DNA of 64,000 nucleotides from Candidatus Comchoanobacter bicostacola (GCF_024172705.1 NZ_CP092900.1:800119-864118), one strand, 5' to 3'; positions 8,652 through 18,243 are shown, counted from the stretch's first letter. Program-made: numbers and translations. The notes: generated by a model not told the origin, from the letters alone.

Positions 8652-9950
8652 ATGATACATTTTTTACAACGGATGGCGCTACTTGCTGTATGTATAGCTT
8701 CATCGCTCTCTATTGCAAACACTGCTTATTTCATTGAAGTAGATGGAGCAATTACCCCACCAACCCTGTCATTTATTGAAGAATCAATAGCAACGGCTAA
8801 GCAGGATAATGCTACTTGCTTAATTATCGTATTAAATACACCAGGCGGATTATTAAATACAACACGTGACATTATTGAAGCCATTCTGTCTAGTCCAGTT
8901 CCTGTCGTTACTTATGTACACCCACAGGGTGCACGCGCTGCTAGTGCTGGTACATTTATTCTATATGGCTCACATCTTGCAGCCATGTCTCCCGGAACCC
9001 ACTTAGGTTCTGCAACACCAATTTCCTTAGGCGGTGATGATCAACAGCAAGGTCCTGCAGCCAGTAAAAAAATAATGAATGATACACTTGCCTATATTGA
9101 GTCACTTGCAAACTACCACGATAGAGATGTTAAGTTTGGTCAACAAGCGGTAAAAGAGGCAATCAGTATCACAGATCAAACTGCTTTAAAACGCGGAGTT
9201 ATTGAGGTCATTGCTAGCGACCTAAATGAATTACTATTAAAAATAGATAATCAGCGTGTTCGCATGACTGATGACTACATTAGACTCGATACCAAAGACG
9301 CGACGCTTAAACAGCTAGAGCCCAGCACAAAAAATAGGATTTTATCCACAATCAGTGATCCAACCATCGCTTATTTAATGCTGATGGCTGGCATCTATGG
9401 TTTACTCATTGAGTTCTTTAACCCTGGGAGCGTCGTTCCTGGCACAATCGGTGCTGTTTGCTTACTCATCGCAAGCTATAGTTTACAAATTCTTCCTATT
9501 AATTATGCTGGAATTGGGCTCATTCTTCTTGGTTTTACATTTTTAACAGCAGAGGCCTTTATCCCTAGCTTTGGTATTTTGGGTCTGGCAGGCATTATCT
9601 CTATTTTAGTTGGTGCCTTTTTCGTATTACAAGCACCCGTCTGGGCAATTCCCAACCTCTGGGTCTTTGGTCTATCATTAGCAGCACTCATACTTGGATT
9701 CACCTGGCTTGTAAAAATCAGTTTACGCGCTCATTTAAACAAGCCTGTATCTGGGACAGAATCCTTACTAAATAGTACTGTTACGGTACTCCGCATCATG
9801 CCACAGCATCTTGAGGTTAGAGCTCAAGGTGAAGTATGGCGTGCTAAAATGAGGGGTAATACCGAAATAAATACTGGCGATACAGCTACAGTTATTGCCA
9901 CCGATGGTCTAACACTTATACTTATCAAACAGGAGCACAACCATGAATGA
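8652..9950 (+). CDS. NfeD-type membrane-bound serine protease (ClpP class)
   Basis: 432 aa. Residues 1-24 are a signal peptide or membrane anchor. A ClpP-like protease domain follows at about 25-215: [14 protein letters not shown], then [10 protein letters not shown] with the probable catalytic Ser98 and a Lys at 139 or 140 (SKKIMND), the Ser-Lys dyad of long NfeD proteins. Four or five membrane helices follow (about 225-355) and then a C-terminal OB-fold NfeD domain. Such proteases cleave stomatin-like partners, and the next gene, overlapping by 8 nt, encodes a stomatin. GGAG lies about 9 nt before the ATG. The natural substrate is unknown here. Confidence 0.88.
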   Translation: MIHFLQRMALLAVCIASSLSIANTAYFIEVDGAITPPTLSFIEESIATAKQDNATCLIIVLNTPGGLLNTTRDIIEAILSSPVPVVTYVHPQGARAASAGTFILYGSHLAAMSPGTHLGSATPISLGGDDQQQGPAASKKIMNDTLAYIESLANYHDRDVKFGQQAVKEAISITDQTALKRGVIEVIASDLNELLLKIDNQRVRMTDDYIRLDTKDATLKQLEPSTKNRILSTISDPTIAYLMLMAGIYGLLIEFFNPGSVVPGTIGAVCLLIASYSLQILPINYAGIGLILLGFTFLTAEAFIPSFGILGLAGIISILVGAFFVLQAPVWAIPNLWVFGLSLAALILGFTWLVKISLRAHLNKPVSGTESLLNSTVTVLRIMPQHLEVRAQGEVWRAKMRGNTEINTGDTATVIATDGLTLILIKQEHNHE

Positions 9951-10704
9951 CATCAAAATATTATCATTTTTACTGTTAGGGTTTTTACTATTCCTATTTT
10001 TATCTACCTTCATTAAAATCCTAAAAGAGTATGAACGAGGCGTTGTTTTCATGCTAGGAAGGTTCTGGCGAGTTAAAGGGCCTGGACTTGTAATACTGAT
10101 TCCATTTGTGCAAGTCATGACCCGAATTGAATTGAGAACAATGGTTATGGATGTACCGACTCAAGATGTAATTAGCAAAGATAATATTTCGACCCGTGTA
10201 AATGCGGTTGTTTACTTTAAAGTTGTTGACCCTCAACGCGCAGTGATACAGGTTGCTAACTTCATAGATGCAACGGGTCAACTGGCACAAACTACATTAC
10301 GCTCCGTTCTTGGTGAACATGAGCTGGATGAAATGCTTAGTCAAAGAGAGGAGTTAAACTCTAGGCTAAGAAAGATACTCGACGAGCAAACAGACTGTTG
10401 GGGCATTAAAGTTACACAAGTAGAAATCAAGGATATCGACATTGACGAATCCATGCGTCGTGCTATTGCTAAGCAAGCTGAAGCTGAGCGTGATCGTCGA
10501 GCAAAAGTTATCCATGCAGACGGTGAATTACAAGCCGCTGAAAAACTCAGACAAGCTTCTGAAATTCTTTCTCTCTCACCTAGTGCGATTCAACTGCGCT
10601 ACCTAGACACACTCAATAACATTGCTGGAGATAAAAGTTCCACAATTGTCTTCCCGCTACCTATGGATATATTGAATAAACTAACTGGTACAGAGGTCAA
10701 ATAA
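9943..10704 (+). CDS. SPFH/stomatin-like membrane protein (slipin)
   Basis: 253 aa. One N-terminal membrane helix (about 5-27) is followed by an SPFH/band-7 domain: [53 protein letters not shown] and the helical [20 protein letters not shown] stretch that drives oligomerisation. This is the short slipin type that pairs with NfeD proteases. It overlaps the preceding NfeD gene by 8 nt, so the two are translationally linked. It probably forms ring or cage assemblies in the inner membrane involved in membrane protein quality control; that role is inferred from the family. Confidence 0.9.
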   Translation: MNDIKILSFLLLGFLLFLFLSTFIKILKEYERGVVFMLGRFWRVKGPGLVILIPFVQVMTRIELRTMVMDVPTQDVISKDNISTRVNAVVYFKVVDPQRAVIQVANFIDATGQLAQTTLRSVLGEHELDEMLSQREELNSRLRKILDEQTDCWGIKVTQVEIKDIDIDESMRRAIAKQAEAERDRRAKVIHADGELQAAEKLRQASEILSLSPSAIQLRYLDTLNNIAGDKSSTIVFPLPMDILNKLTGTEVK

Positions 10705-10705
10705 T

Positions 10706-11641
10706 ATGAAACACTATTTGTATACCACATTGCTAATTTCAGGGCTTAGCTATGCTGCTATTCCTACTCTTGGACCTCAAACCAACAGTAAGTCAGCTCA
10801 TTTTGAGCATGAACATGAGCTCAGCGACTCCTTTCAAAGTATTAGTGTAGATGGAGACATAACACTTGACATTTCTAACGGACCACAAAGCGTAGTAAGC
10901 TACTCAGCTGACAACACCCCTCCTAACCTTGTTATAGAAATTAGTGAGGATACACTTTATATTGCTCCCAAAAGTGAAAATAAAAATTGGTTTTCAATAT
11001 TTAACTGGCGCTCAACTGATGATAGAAAAAATAAAAAAATAAAAATTACACTCCCTCGGTTAGACTCACTTCGTATGCATGGAGTGAGCTATGCAAATAT
11101 TGAATCACCTATGTCTATCAAAAAAATCAGCTTATCAGGTGCCAGCCAAATTAATATGGATACTCTTTTTTCAAAATCATCACTTGAAATCAAGCTGCGA
11201 ACATATACTAAATTTAATGCTCAAAAAATTGAAGGGGCCCACATCAGCTTAAGCCAATCTGGAACCTCTACATTCAATGTAAGCTCACTCACCGCTGACT
11301 CATTTATTTCTAAAGCCCATGGGCAATGTGTGCAGCATATTTCAAAGCTTGACTCAAACCTCTATGAAATAGCACTCACAGAACAAACCAGAAGTGATAT
11401 AGATAACAGTAAGAATAAAGTTGTGAATGCAAAACTTCATGGCACAGCACTTTTTAACATTGGCTCTTTAAAAACCAACCAACTTAATGCAACGATGAGT
11501 GGGTCAAGTTCACTTGAAATTATGCAAGGAAATGCTGGCGAGTCTAATATCTCGCTTCACAACAATGCATCGCATCACTTTGAAAGCTTTAAAGCAGGAA
11601 AACTTAAGTTGATTAATACAACTGGCAATAAAATTGAATAA
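10706..11641 (+). CDS. Secreted DUF2807-like protein
   Basis: 311 aa with a cleavable-looking signal peptide (MKHYLYTTLLISGLSYAAI). The body is a repetitive beta pattern resembling the DUF2807 (GIN, putative adhesin head) fold: FQSISVDGDITLDISNGP, LRMHGVSYANIESP, ISLSGASQINMDTL, ATMSGSSSLEI. It is expected in the periplasm or on the cell surface, with unknown function. It starts 2 nt after the slipin gene and belongs to the same operon. The family call rests on the repeated short beta strands with S-G-[AS]-S motifs and is moderately secure. Confidence 0.65.
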   Translation: MKHYLYTTLLISGLSYAAIPTLGPQTNSKSAHFEHEHELSDSFQSISVDGDITLDISNGPQSVVSYSADNTPPNLVIEISEDTLYIAPKSENKNWFSIFNWRSTDDRKNKKIKITLPRLDSLRMHGVSYANIESPMSIKKISLSGASQINMDTLFSKSSLEIKLRTYTKFNAQKIEGAHISLSQSGTSTFNVSSLTADSFISKAHGQCVQHISKLDSNLYEIALTEQTRSDIDNSKNKVVNAKLHGTALFNIGSLKTNQLNATMSGSSSLEIMQGNAGESNISLHNNASHHFESFKAGKLKLINTTGNKIE

Positions 11642-12446
11642 CCAAAAAATTACTACTTTAAATCTAAATGGTATACGTAGCGCTCAATCTAAAGGGCTAC
11701 AAGACTGGGTTGAGAAATATGATCCAGACATTATATGCGTACAAGAAACTAAAGCACAAATTGAAAAACTGCTTCCCGAACAGTACACACTCCCTGGATA
11801 TTTCCACACCTTTTCATGTGCAGAAAAACCAGGATATAGCGGCGTAGGCATCTATTCTAAAGTAAAGCCCAAAAATACAATCCATACCTGTGGACTAGGA
11901 TGGGCTGACCGTGAGGGTCGGTTTATACTGGCAGAATTCGCGCATATTAACACAAAAGTTGTATCGCTATATCTGCCTTCTGGAACCAGTGGTGCGCATA
12001 GACAAGATTTAAAGTATGAGATGATGGACTATTTATATCAGAACCATCTTAGCGACTGGATCGCTAATAATGAATCTGTAATCATTTGTGGTGATTGGAA
12101 TATTGCACACACACCTATGGATATAAAGCGCGCCAAGCAAAACGAAAAAAACTCGGGCTACCTACCTGAAGAACGCGCGTGGCTCAGCCAAGTGTTAAAG
12201 CTAGGTTACATTGACACATTCAGAGCATGTAACCCTGATGATGAAGTTTATTCATGGTGGTCATTTAGAGGGCAAGCGAGAAAAAATAATGTAGGATGGA
12301 GAATTGATTATCAGATTGCTACCCCTGCATTAAAGGACCATATTATATCTTCATCTATTGATAAAGATCCTTTGTTGTCTGACCATGGCCCCATACGTAA
12401 TGAATACCATATAGACGTTATAACTGATACTGTATCAACCATATAG
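11634..12446 (+). CDS. xth: Exodeoxyribonuclease III (AP endonuclease)
   Basis: 270 aa, the normal length for the Xth/ExoA family. Active-site motifs are LNLNGIRSA at the N-terminus, IICVQETKAQ (catalytic Glu), ICGDWNIAHTPMDI (Asp and Asn), WWSFRGQARKNNVGWRIDY and LSDHGPI (Asp-His). It removes 3' blocking groups and incises abasic sites in base excision repair. The frame opens at TTG (MNNQKITTLN), overlapping the end of the upstream gene by 8 nt. No good Shine-Dalgarno is seen, so translation is probably coupled. Confidence 0.92.
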   Translation: MNNQKITTLNLNGIRSAQSKGLQDWVEKYDPDIICVQETKAQIEKLLPEQYTLPGYFHTFSCAEKPGYSGVGIYSKVKPKNTIHTCGLGWADREGRFILAEFAHINTKVVSLYLPSGTSGAHRQDLKYEMMDYLYQNHLSDWIANNESVIICGDWNIAHTPMDIKRAKQNEKNSGYLPEERAWLSQVLKLGYIDTFRACNPDDEVYSWWSFRGQARKNNVGWRIDYQIATPALKDHIISSSIDKDPLLSDHGPIRNEYHIDVITDTVSTI

Positions 12447-12453
12447 GAATACC

Positions 12454-13674
12454 ATGACTAAATGGCACTATAATCAAACTCAAACCCTACTTATACTCAC
12501 ACCTCTCGTTGCTTTATTTGCGTTAGGTTTAGATGTATATATCCCAATTGTTCCTGACCTAGCTACAGCATTTAACCAGCCACATAGTTTAATGCAGCTC
12601 ACACTATCGGGGTACATGCTAACTTGTGCACTTGGGCAAATATTAGCAGGCCCTTTATGTGACCAAATAGGTAGAAGAAAAGTAGCTATCTACTCTCTCT
12701 CTATATTTATCATAGGATGTATTATTGGGATATACACCCACAACCTACTCACTTTGATTCTAGCTCGTATACTACAATCGATTGGCGCATCTGGCACCTT
12801 TTTATGCGCCTATGCTACTGTACGTGATCTATATCCCAAACCTGAAGATAGTGCTGCGATTTATAGCTATATTAATGTCTGTATCTCTCAATCCCCTATT
12901 TTTGCGCCCTCATTAGGCGCTTATATTGCATTAAACTATGACTGGCATGCTGTTTTTGCACTCTTACTGATCATTGGTGCTTTAACACTCATCTTAACAA
13001 CCCTTAGTTATCAAGATACAACTCCTGAGTATGTAGAGCCCAACCTTAGACGTATCTTAGCATCCTATAACACGGTAGTTACTCACCCTGGGTTCTTAGC
13101 TTATACTGCATCTGCTGCATGTGGCATGGCTACCTTTTTTATGTTCTTTTCACAATCTCCGTATATCATTATGAATATACTTGGTTATTCAAAAAATCAG
13201 TTTGGCATATTTTTTGGTCTAGTTGGATTTTCATTTTTTCTAGCCAGCCTTTTTACACCAAAAGCATGCAAAAAATTAGGCGTTCACGCTTGTGTAGAAT
13301 TAGGTTGCAGTGCAATGAATGTTGGTGCTGTATCATTGATTATAGGTTACCAACTATATGGCACAACCATCATAGGTTTTATTGGCCCAATTGCGATTGC
13401 CATTATTGGAGCAGCATTGACCATAGGCGCTGGAATGGCTGGCACTATGGAGCCATTTGGGAAAATAGCAGGGACTGCATTTTCAGCTGTAGGCTTTTGT
13501 AAATTCTTTCTATCAGCCTCTCTAGGGCTGTTACTGATGCAATTTGATACTACCCCGCAAATACTCGGATTAATTATACTTATTACAGCAACACTCTCAC
13601 AAGCAGTTTGTTTTTACTATCGTGATACACTATGCCAATACCGTCTCACATACACACCCACAGAATATGAATAA
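12454..13674 (+). CDS. MFS drug efflux protein, Bcr/CflA type
   Basis: 406 aa with about 12 membrane helices. The first helix has the DVYIPIVPDLATAF motif typical of Bcr/CflA proteins. MFS motif A is GPLCDQIGRRKV after helix 2, and SIGASGTFLCAYATVRDLYP follows in helix 4 and the next loop. These proteins export drugs or small metabolites with proton antiport; the substrate cannot be told. It begins 7 nt after xth and is followed 13 nt later by an OTU-like gene on the same strand. Confidence 0.88.
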   Translation: MTKWHYNQTQTLLILTPLVALFALGLDVYIPIVPDLATAFNQPHSLMQLTLSGYMLTCALGQILAGPLCDQIGRRKVAIYSLSIFIIGCIIGIYTHNLLTLILARILQSIGASGTFLCAYATVRDLYPKPEDSAAIYSYINVCISQSPIFAPSLGAYIALNYDWHAVFALLLIIGALTLILTTLSYQDTTPEYVEPNLRRILASYNTVVTHPGFLAYTASAACGMATFFMFFSQSPYIIMNILGYSKNQFGIFFGLVGFSFFLASLFTPKACKKLGVHACVELGCSAMNVGAVSLIIGYQLYGTTIIGFIGPIAIAIIGAALTIGAGMAGTMEPFGKIAGTAFSAVGFCKFFLSASLGLLLMQFDTTPQILGLIILITATLSQAVCFYYRDTLCQYRLTYTPTEYE

Positions 13675-13687
13675 GGGAAAATAAATC

Positions 13688-15073
13688 ATGAGCATTGGAT
13701 TCTTCGACCGCCTACCTTCACTAAAAACGCTTTTAACAGGTAATATCAAACAAGATGACTTTCAAGAAGCACTCCGCTTATATCATTTTATATTTGAGCC
13801 CGAAACAAATAATACACTTGATATAACATCTTTAAATGAACAGTTAAGACAAAAAATTAGAGATGCTTATGGAGAAGATTTCTTCATAGACAACATTGAT
13901 CTTGTGGATGAAGCATTCAGAACACAGTGCCAACTAGGGACTAAAGCATTTTTTGAGCAGGTAAAAATAAAGTATAAAAAAGATATGCCATTTCGTCTTG
14001 ACTCGCCCATAGGAGCTTTTTTAAATCAAACCACTGCGTTAGAAGGTTATCTAGAGTCAATAGATATGACACCGGAGGATCGCTTACGAATAAACTTAAT
14101 GGTTGATATACAACTCGAAAAAACCAAAGGATTTGAAACCGAGACTGCCATCAAAACAGTTTTATTAAGAAAAATTTGCAGAAAAGTAATTGATAAACTA
14201 CCCAATACAAGAGATGAAGACCTCACTTCTGAATCTAAAGCGCATCCTGTACAGACGAGTGGCATCCGCAATAATTGCATATACCATGCAACTGCACTGA
14301 GCATATTTGAGCAGTTTTCTCAATCTAAGTTTGACCCTGCCCTAATAGAGCAAGTACTTGGGGACTTCTCTCATGCCTTTAATAAGCGGCATGGAACAAA
14401 ACTCACAAATTATGAAATAGTCAAATGGATAAGAGACCTATCTAACAACAACATAGATCCAAAAGTAGTCCAAGCAGCAATTGCACCCACCATGAGAGAA
14501 TATGTACATCAATATGCTACAAGAATAGATCCAAACCATAATCCAGTTTGCGGATCTGAGAGCCACCAAATTATGTCTATACTCGCATTCACTTATTGTG
14601 CGCGCATTAAAGTAGAGCGGACTGATGTCAATAGCGATGCCCATGCAGAAATGTCATCATGCACTTATCTCCCTCATGAAGATGAGTTGGGATACATACC
14701 GACTGCAGAGCTCAAGCCCAAACACTTTAAACCTCAAGTAACCGTCCAGGTTAAAGGGAATTACCTTGCTAACCATTTCACGGCACTGTGTAGCTCAGAT
14801 TGCTATTCCAACTACCACACCCACCAAAATGGAAAGTGGTTTAAACAACAATACACAGATCTAAGCGCTGGGACTGATCCTATGATAAAAGCAACTCAAC
14901 GGTCGATTTTACATTGGAAACATGGCGCTGATTTAATCAACACTCAGTTCAGCAATAGCATGGAAAAAACGCTACTTAACTTATTGATGATTATATCTAT
15001 AGTAGGAATAATACCCCTTATCTTGCATAGTAGAGAAACCACCCCTGAAACAGGCAATAGTCTCAACCCATAA
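13688..15073 (+). CDS. OTU-like cysteine-protease-pattern protein, candidate effector (461 aa)
   Basis: No confident family match. It is clearly paralogous to the 576-aa protein at 15156. Shared features are an N-terminal helical region (1-180), then NNCIYHATALSIFEQF with Cys197, IAPTMREYVHQYA, GSESHQIMSILAF, and GNYLANHFTALC with His363. The order Cys-[LI]-Y-H-[AS] ... E-x-x-x-I-x-x-[IL]-[AS]-F ... NH[FY] resembles OTU deubiquitinases (catalytic Cys followed by a late His-Tyr), although the usual Asp three residues before the Cys is Arg here. A C-terminal membrane helix (about 428-447) would tether it. Together with the Dot/Icm locus this suggests a translocated host-directed protease. Function is inference. 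Confidence 0.6.
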   Translation: MSIGFFDRLPSLKTLLTGNIKQDDFQEALRLYHFIFEPETNNTLDITSLNEQLRQKIRDAYGEDFFIDNIDLVDEAFRTQCQLGTKAFFEQVKIKYKKDMPFRLDSPIGAFLNQTTALEGYLESIDMTPEDRLRINLMVDIQLEKTKGFETETAIKTVLLRKICRKVIDKLPNTRDEDLTSESKAHPVQTSGIRNNCIYHATALSIFEQFSQSKFDPALIEQVLGDFSHAFNKRHGTKLTNYEIVKWIRDLSNNNIDPKVVQAAIAPTMREYVHQYATRIDPNHNPVCGSESHQIMSILAFTYCARIKVERTDVNSDAHAEMSSCTYLPHEDELGYIPTAELKPKHFKPQVTVQVKGNYLANHFTALCSSDCYSNYHTHQNGKWFKQQYTDLSAGTDPMIKATQRSILHWKHGADLINTQFSNSMEKTLLNLLMIISIVGIIPLILHSRETTPETGNSLNP

Positions 15074-15098
15074 CTACCCCCTCATTGATTGGCATTAC

Positions 15099-15127
15099 TT
15101 GACATTATAGTAAAAAAAATATATAAT
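15099..15127 (+). promoter_or_regulatory. Perfect sigma-70 consensus promoter
   Basis: TTGACA, exactly 17 nt, TATAAT, with the ATG of the 576-aa gene 28 nt further on. It lies in an 82-nt gap after the 461-aa paralogue. The short leader is almost pure A/T and shows no Shine-Dalgarno. Confidence 0.75.
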
Positions 15128-15155
15128 ATATTACAAGTAAATAAAAAAATAAATT

Positions 15156-16886
15156 ATGAACAATTTTTTCCAAGCATTGACTCATTCGCTAGAACTACTC
15201 AGTGGGACAATATCGAGGGATAACTTTGCACAGGCACTAGGAGCCTTTAACGCCATTTCTGTAGGGGATGCTGTTGATACGCAGCTTGCAGAAAACAATC
15301 CATTAGAAATAGATCCTGCTTTAACAGCACAATTAAGGGCAATTTATCCAACTGCTTTTACAAACAACCTTGATCTCCTTAACGATCATGAAGTAAGAGC
15401 GTACTGTGCACTAGAAAGCATAGAAGCGATGCAATATCGGCTTCTTAATCAGCACGATCAGTTTGCATCACTAACGCAGCATGACTTAGTTAATCAGAGT
15501 CAATACTTAAGAGAGGTGTTAGACAATATGCCTGATCAATCTCAACGCGCTAAAGTTGAGCTTGTAACTGACATAATAACCAAACGGAATCGCAAGCCTG
15601 AAATGACAGGTGAGCAAGCACTCAAATATGTTGTAATGCAGAAACTTTGTAACAACATTTCACGAGAACTAGGCAATGTTTCTGAAAGCAAACAAGATGC
15701 ATTAACAATGCAAGAGATTATTTCCAGAGTACAGCCCACATCTGGCAATCGCTTCAACTGCTTATATCATTCTACAGCACTTAGCATGTTTGCATTAATT
15801 GCTGAATCTAGATTTGGTGAAGCTTTGATCAACCGAACATTAGGAACGTTCACAGAGCATTTCAACCTAAGACATAATAAAAAACTAAACCCTGTTGATA
15901 TTGTGAACATAGTCAGATATTTATCTGGAGCTGATGGCACTCTAGATCCAATAGTTGTTCAAGCGCTGATTGCACCGACAATGCGTTGGGCTGTTCACGA
16001 GCATATCATGGACCCAGCATTGAAAAGCCAACACTCTAGCACCAACGGGTCAGAAACAGACAGAATAGTCTCACTACTATCATTTATGTACAAAACTCCA
16101 GTTAAAGTAGTACGATTTCAAGTAGGAGCGGTAGCTGCTACCCCACAAATATATCTACCTTACGTAAGTACTACAGGTGATATACCGAAAAATAAACTTA
16201 CAGCCGAGCACTTTACTCCATCAACATCCTGCATAACCATACAATGCGACTTTAATGGAAACCACTACTCTGCTCGATGTGAGGATGGCATTTATAATGC
16301 TAATGCTTCAGGCACACCGGAAGCACATACATTCAAAAGAAAGTACAGCGGTTTCTCTGGCAACCCTATGCAAGACCCTATGATAGACGCAACAGTGCGT
16401 GCATTAAAAAGTCACCAGCGTGCACTAAAAATCAGTCTATTCCATAACAATAACACAGCTGTTAATTTCAATGCTGAAGATCAATTAGCCGCAATTGCAG
16501 CCACAGTAGTCCACTTTGCTAAAGAATACCAAATTGAAGGTTTTATTGCTGATGATGATCAAAATGATGCTGATGATAGAAATACGCAACTTATTTATCA
16601 AGGACTCACAAAACTTACTGAGAAAGAATTAAAAGAAGTGAAAAAGTTGCTTTGCAGCGCACATAAAAGGAAACTTAACTGGGGCAACATACTTCAAGAT
16701 GTCCTTAAATGCTTAACAATCATTGGTATTATCGTTGTTCTTGACGACTACTATTTCCGTGATGAGAATGATGCACCTAGGTACAGTAGACTCAACACAA
16801 ATGTAACCAATAGCATTAATGATATTGAGGATAGAGCTACAGAAAACCTAGTACTAACTCCAGGAAGGATAGCTCGAAGCTCCTAG
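15156..16886 (+). CDS. OTU-like cysteine-protease-pattern protein, candidate effector (576 aa)
   Basis: Paralogue of the preceding 461-aa protein with a longer C-terminus. Matching motifs are FNCLYHSTALSMFALI (Cys202), IAPTMRWAVHEHI, NGSETDRIVSLLSFMYKTP and DFNGNHYSARCEDG (His370). The Cys and His are separated by about 168 residues, almost the same as in the paralogue (166). After the protease-like domain come about 100 helical residues, an acidic patch (DDDQNDADD, about 472-480), a hydrophobic helix (about 543-557, CLTIIGIIVVLDDYYF) and a 40-residue tail. The fold resembles OTU-family peptidases; the activity is untested. It is preceded by a consensus promoter but no Shine-Dalgarno. Confidence 0.6.
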   Translation: MNNFFQALTHSLELLSGTISRDNFAQALGAFNAISVGDAVDTQLAENNPLEIDPALTAQLRAIYPTAFTNNLDLLNDHEVRAYCALESIEAMQYRLLNQHDQFASLTQHDLVNQSQYLREVLDNMPDQSQRAKVELVTDIITKRNRKPEMTGEQALKYVVMQKLCNNISRELGNVSESKQDALTMQEIISRVQPTSGNRFNCLYHSTALSMFALIAESRFGEALINRTLGTFTEHFNLRHNKKLNPVDIVNIVRYLSGADGTLDPIVVQALIAPTMRWAVHEHIMDPALKSQHSSTNGSETDRIVSLLSFMYKTPVKVVRFQVGAVAATPQIYLPYVSTTGDIPKNKLTAEHFTPSTSCITIQCDFNGNHYSARCEDGIYNANASGTPEAHTFKRKYSGFSGNPMQDPMIDATVRALKSHQRALKISLFHNNNTAVNFNAEDQLAAIAATVVHFAKEYQIEGFIADDDQNDADDRNTQLIYQGLTKLTEKELKEVKKLLCSAHKRKLNWGNILQDVLKCLTIIGIIVVLDDYYFRDENDAPRYSRLNTNVTNSINDIEDRATENLVLTPGRIARSS

Positions 16887-16972
16887 ACTCAACACTTTAA
16901 AGTATACTCAGTCAAAGTTAATGAAAGTAGTTATTGTAAGAGGGTGTTACCCTATATAGCAATCCTATTGCC

Positions 16973-17503
16973 TTAAAGAACACCTAAGCTAAGTTGCGCT
17001 TCCATAGACATCATGGACTTATTCCATGGTGGGTCAAAAACCATTGAGATACATACCTCATCCACTTCAGGCAGTCTATAGAGCTTACGCTCAATGTCTT
17101 TAATAATAAATGGACCCATACCACAGGTTGGTGATGTCAGTGTCATAGAAACGGTAAGTTTCCCACTCACAACTTCAGATATCTCATAAATCAACCCCAG
17201 GTCGTATACATTGACTGGAATTTCAGGGTCATAACATTGTTTGATTTGGTTGATAATACGTGTTTCTAGCGGCCCCTCACTTAATGACCCTCCCTCCTTT
17301 TGATCTGCATCATTATCACCTAGTGCTGAAGACTGCTCTACACCTATCACAACTCGATTACCAAAAACTTCTACCGTATGGTTTCCAGAACGTGATTGTA
17401 ACACACGTACAGGAGTTCCTGCTTTTAACTGTAAATTATGCCCTGAGGGGATCAGTAGTGCATCCACATCGTGTTGTAATATCGTAACCTTTGAGCTATT
17501 CAC
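16973..17503 (-). CDS. sufT: SufT, DUF59/MIP18-family Fe-S assembly factor
   Basis: 176 aa. An N-terminal beta-rich segment (about 1-75) is followed by a DUF59 domain with YDPEIPVNVYDLGLIYE and TLTSPTCGMGPFIIKDIERK, the latter carrying the conserved Cys. This layout is typical of SufT, which helps Fe-S cluster assembly or delivery under high demand. It is the last gene of the suf operon and overlaps the SufU-SufA fusion gene by 4 nt (ATGA). Confidence 0.88.
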   Translation of the reverse strand: MNSSKVTILQHDVDALLIPSGHNLQLKAGTPVRVLQSRSGNHTVEVFGNRVVIGVEQSSALGDNDADQKEGGSLSEGPLETRIINQIKQCYDPEIPVNVYDLGLIYEISEVVSGKLTVSMTLTSPTCGMGPFIIKDIERKLYRLPEVDEVCISMVFDPPWNKSMMSMEAQLSLGVL

Positions 17504-18243
17504 TTCACATCCTCAATAAATAAACTGTCACCACAGCCACAGTATTGCTTTGCAGCCGGATGTGTATAACTCACTTTAGTCGTGATACCATCTTGGCTTT
17601 TTGTATAATCAACTATAGTCCCTTCTACTCTATTTTTAGTATCTTGAGACATATACAATGCCCAACCATCAAATTTATAAACATTCCAGGAAGGGTCTAC
17701 CTGGTCATCTATTAACTGCGTTTTATACTGCCAGCCATAACAACCAACCTGTTTAAAATCCAGGTACAAACCCTTAGCTTCAGCTTGTTCAACCATTTGC
17801 TGCCAGTAGACTTGTGCTGATTGTTTGACTTTTACTGGATATAACGCCTGAGTAATGGCTTGACGAGCTGCATGCCATGGGAATGTGACACACTTCACCC
17901 GCATTGGAAAACGATGCACATGATTAAAGCAAGCAAGCTTTCCATCTAATTCTCCCCCTTCTGTCAGGACACTGATTACAGACTTATATTGTTGATTGAA
18001 TTCATCAATGAGCATACCCTCACAGGTCTTAGCTAATAAAGATGCAGAAGCTTTTGCTAGACTACAACCATATGCTTGATGACTAATTTTTACAATGGTC
18101 TCATTCTCTATTTCTACACAACAATCAATCTTATCACCACATAAAGGATTAACTCCATGTGCACAGCAGCCGTCTAACTGATTACAATGCCCAACCGGGT
18201 TTTTACTATGATCAATGATCATTTGTTGATACAAATCCATCAT
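17500..18243 (-). CDS. SufU scaffold fused to A-type Fe-S carrier (SufU-SufA)
   Basis: 247 aa joining two proteins that are normally separate. Residues 1-135 are SufU-like: NPLCGDKID (Cys35), YGCSLAKASASLL (Cys60), and RFPMRVKCVTFPWHAARQAI (Cys118), with the spacer between the second and third Cys that distinguishes SufU from IscU. Residues 145-247 are an A-type (SufA/IscA/HesB) domain: LDFKQVGCYGWQYK (Cys168), DGWALYMSQDTKNRVEGTIV and the C-terminal CGCGDS (Cys235, Cys237), i.e. the C-x(n)-C-G-C triad. The frame is continuous and all six ligand cysteines are present. It probably couples sulfur transfer from SufS to cluster carriage. It overlaps sufS and sufT by 4 nt each. Confidence 0.88.
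   Translation of the reverse strand: MMDLYQQMIIDHSKNPVGHCNQLDGCCAHGVNPLCGDKIDCCVEIENETIVKISHQAYGCSLAKASASLLAKTCEGMLIDEFNQQYKSVISVLTEGGELDGKLACFNHVHRFPMRVKCVTFPWHAARQAITQALYPVKVKQSAQVYWQQMVEQAEAKGLYLDFKQVGCYGWQYKTQLIDDQVDPSWNVYKFDGWALYMSQDTKNRVEGTIVDYTKSQDGITTKVSYTHPAAKQYCGCGDSLFIEDVK

Noticed and set aside
16941..16953. Hairpin AGGGT-GTT-ACCCT between the convergent 576-aa gene and sufT
   Set aside because: Only a 5-bp stem and no T-run on either strand, so not supported as an intrinsic terminator.
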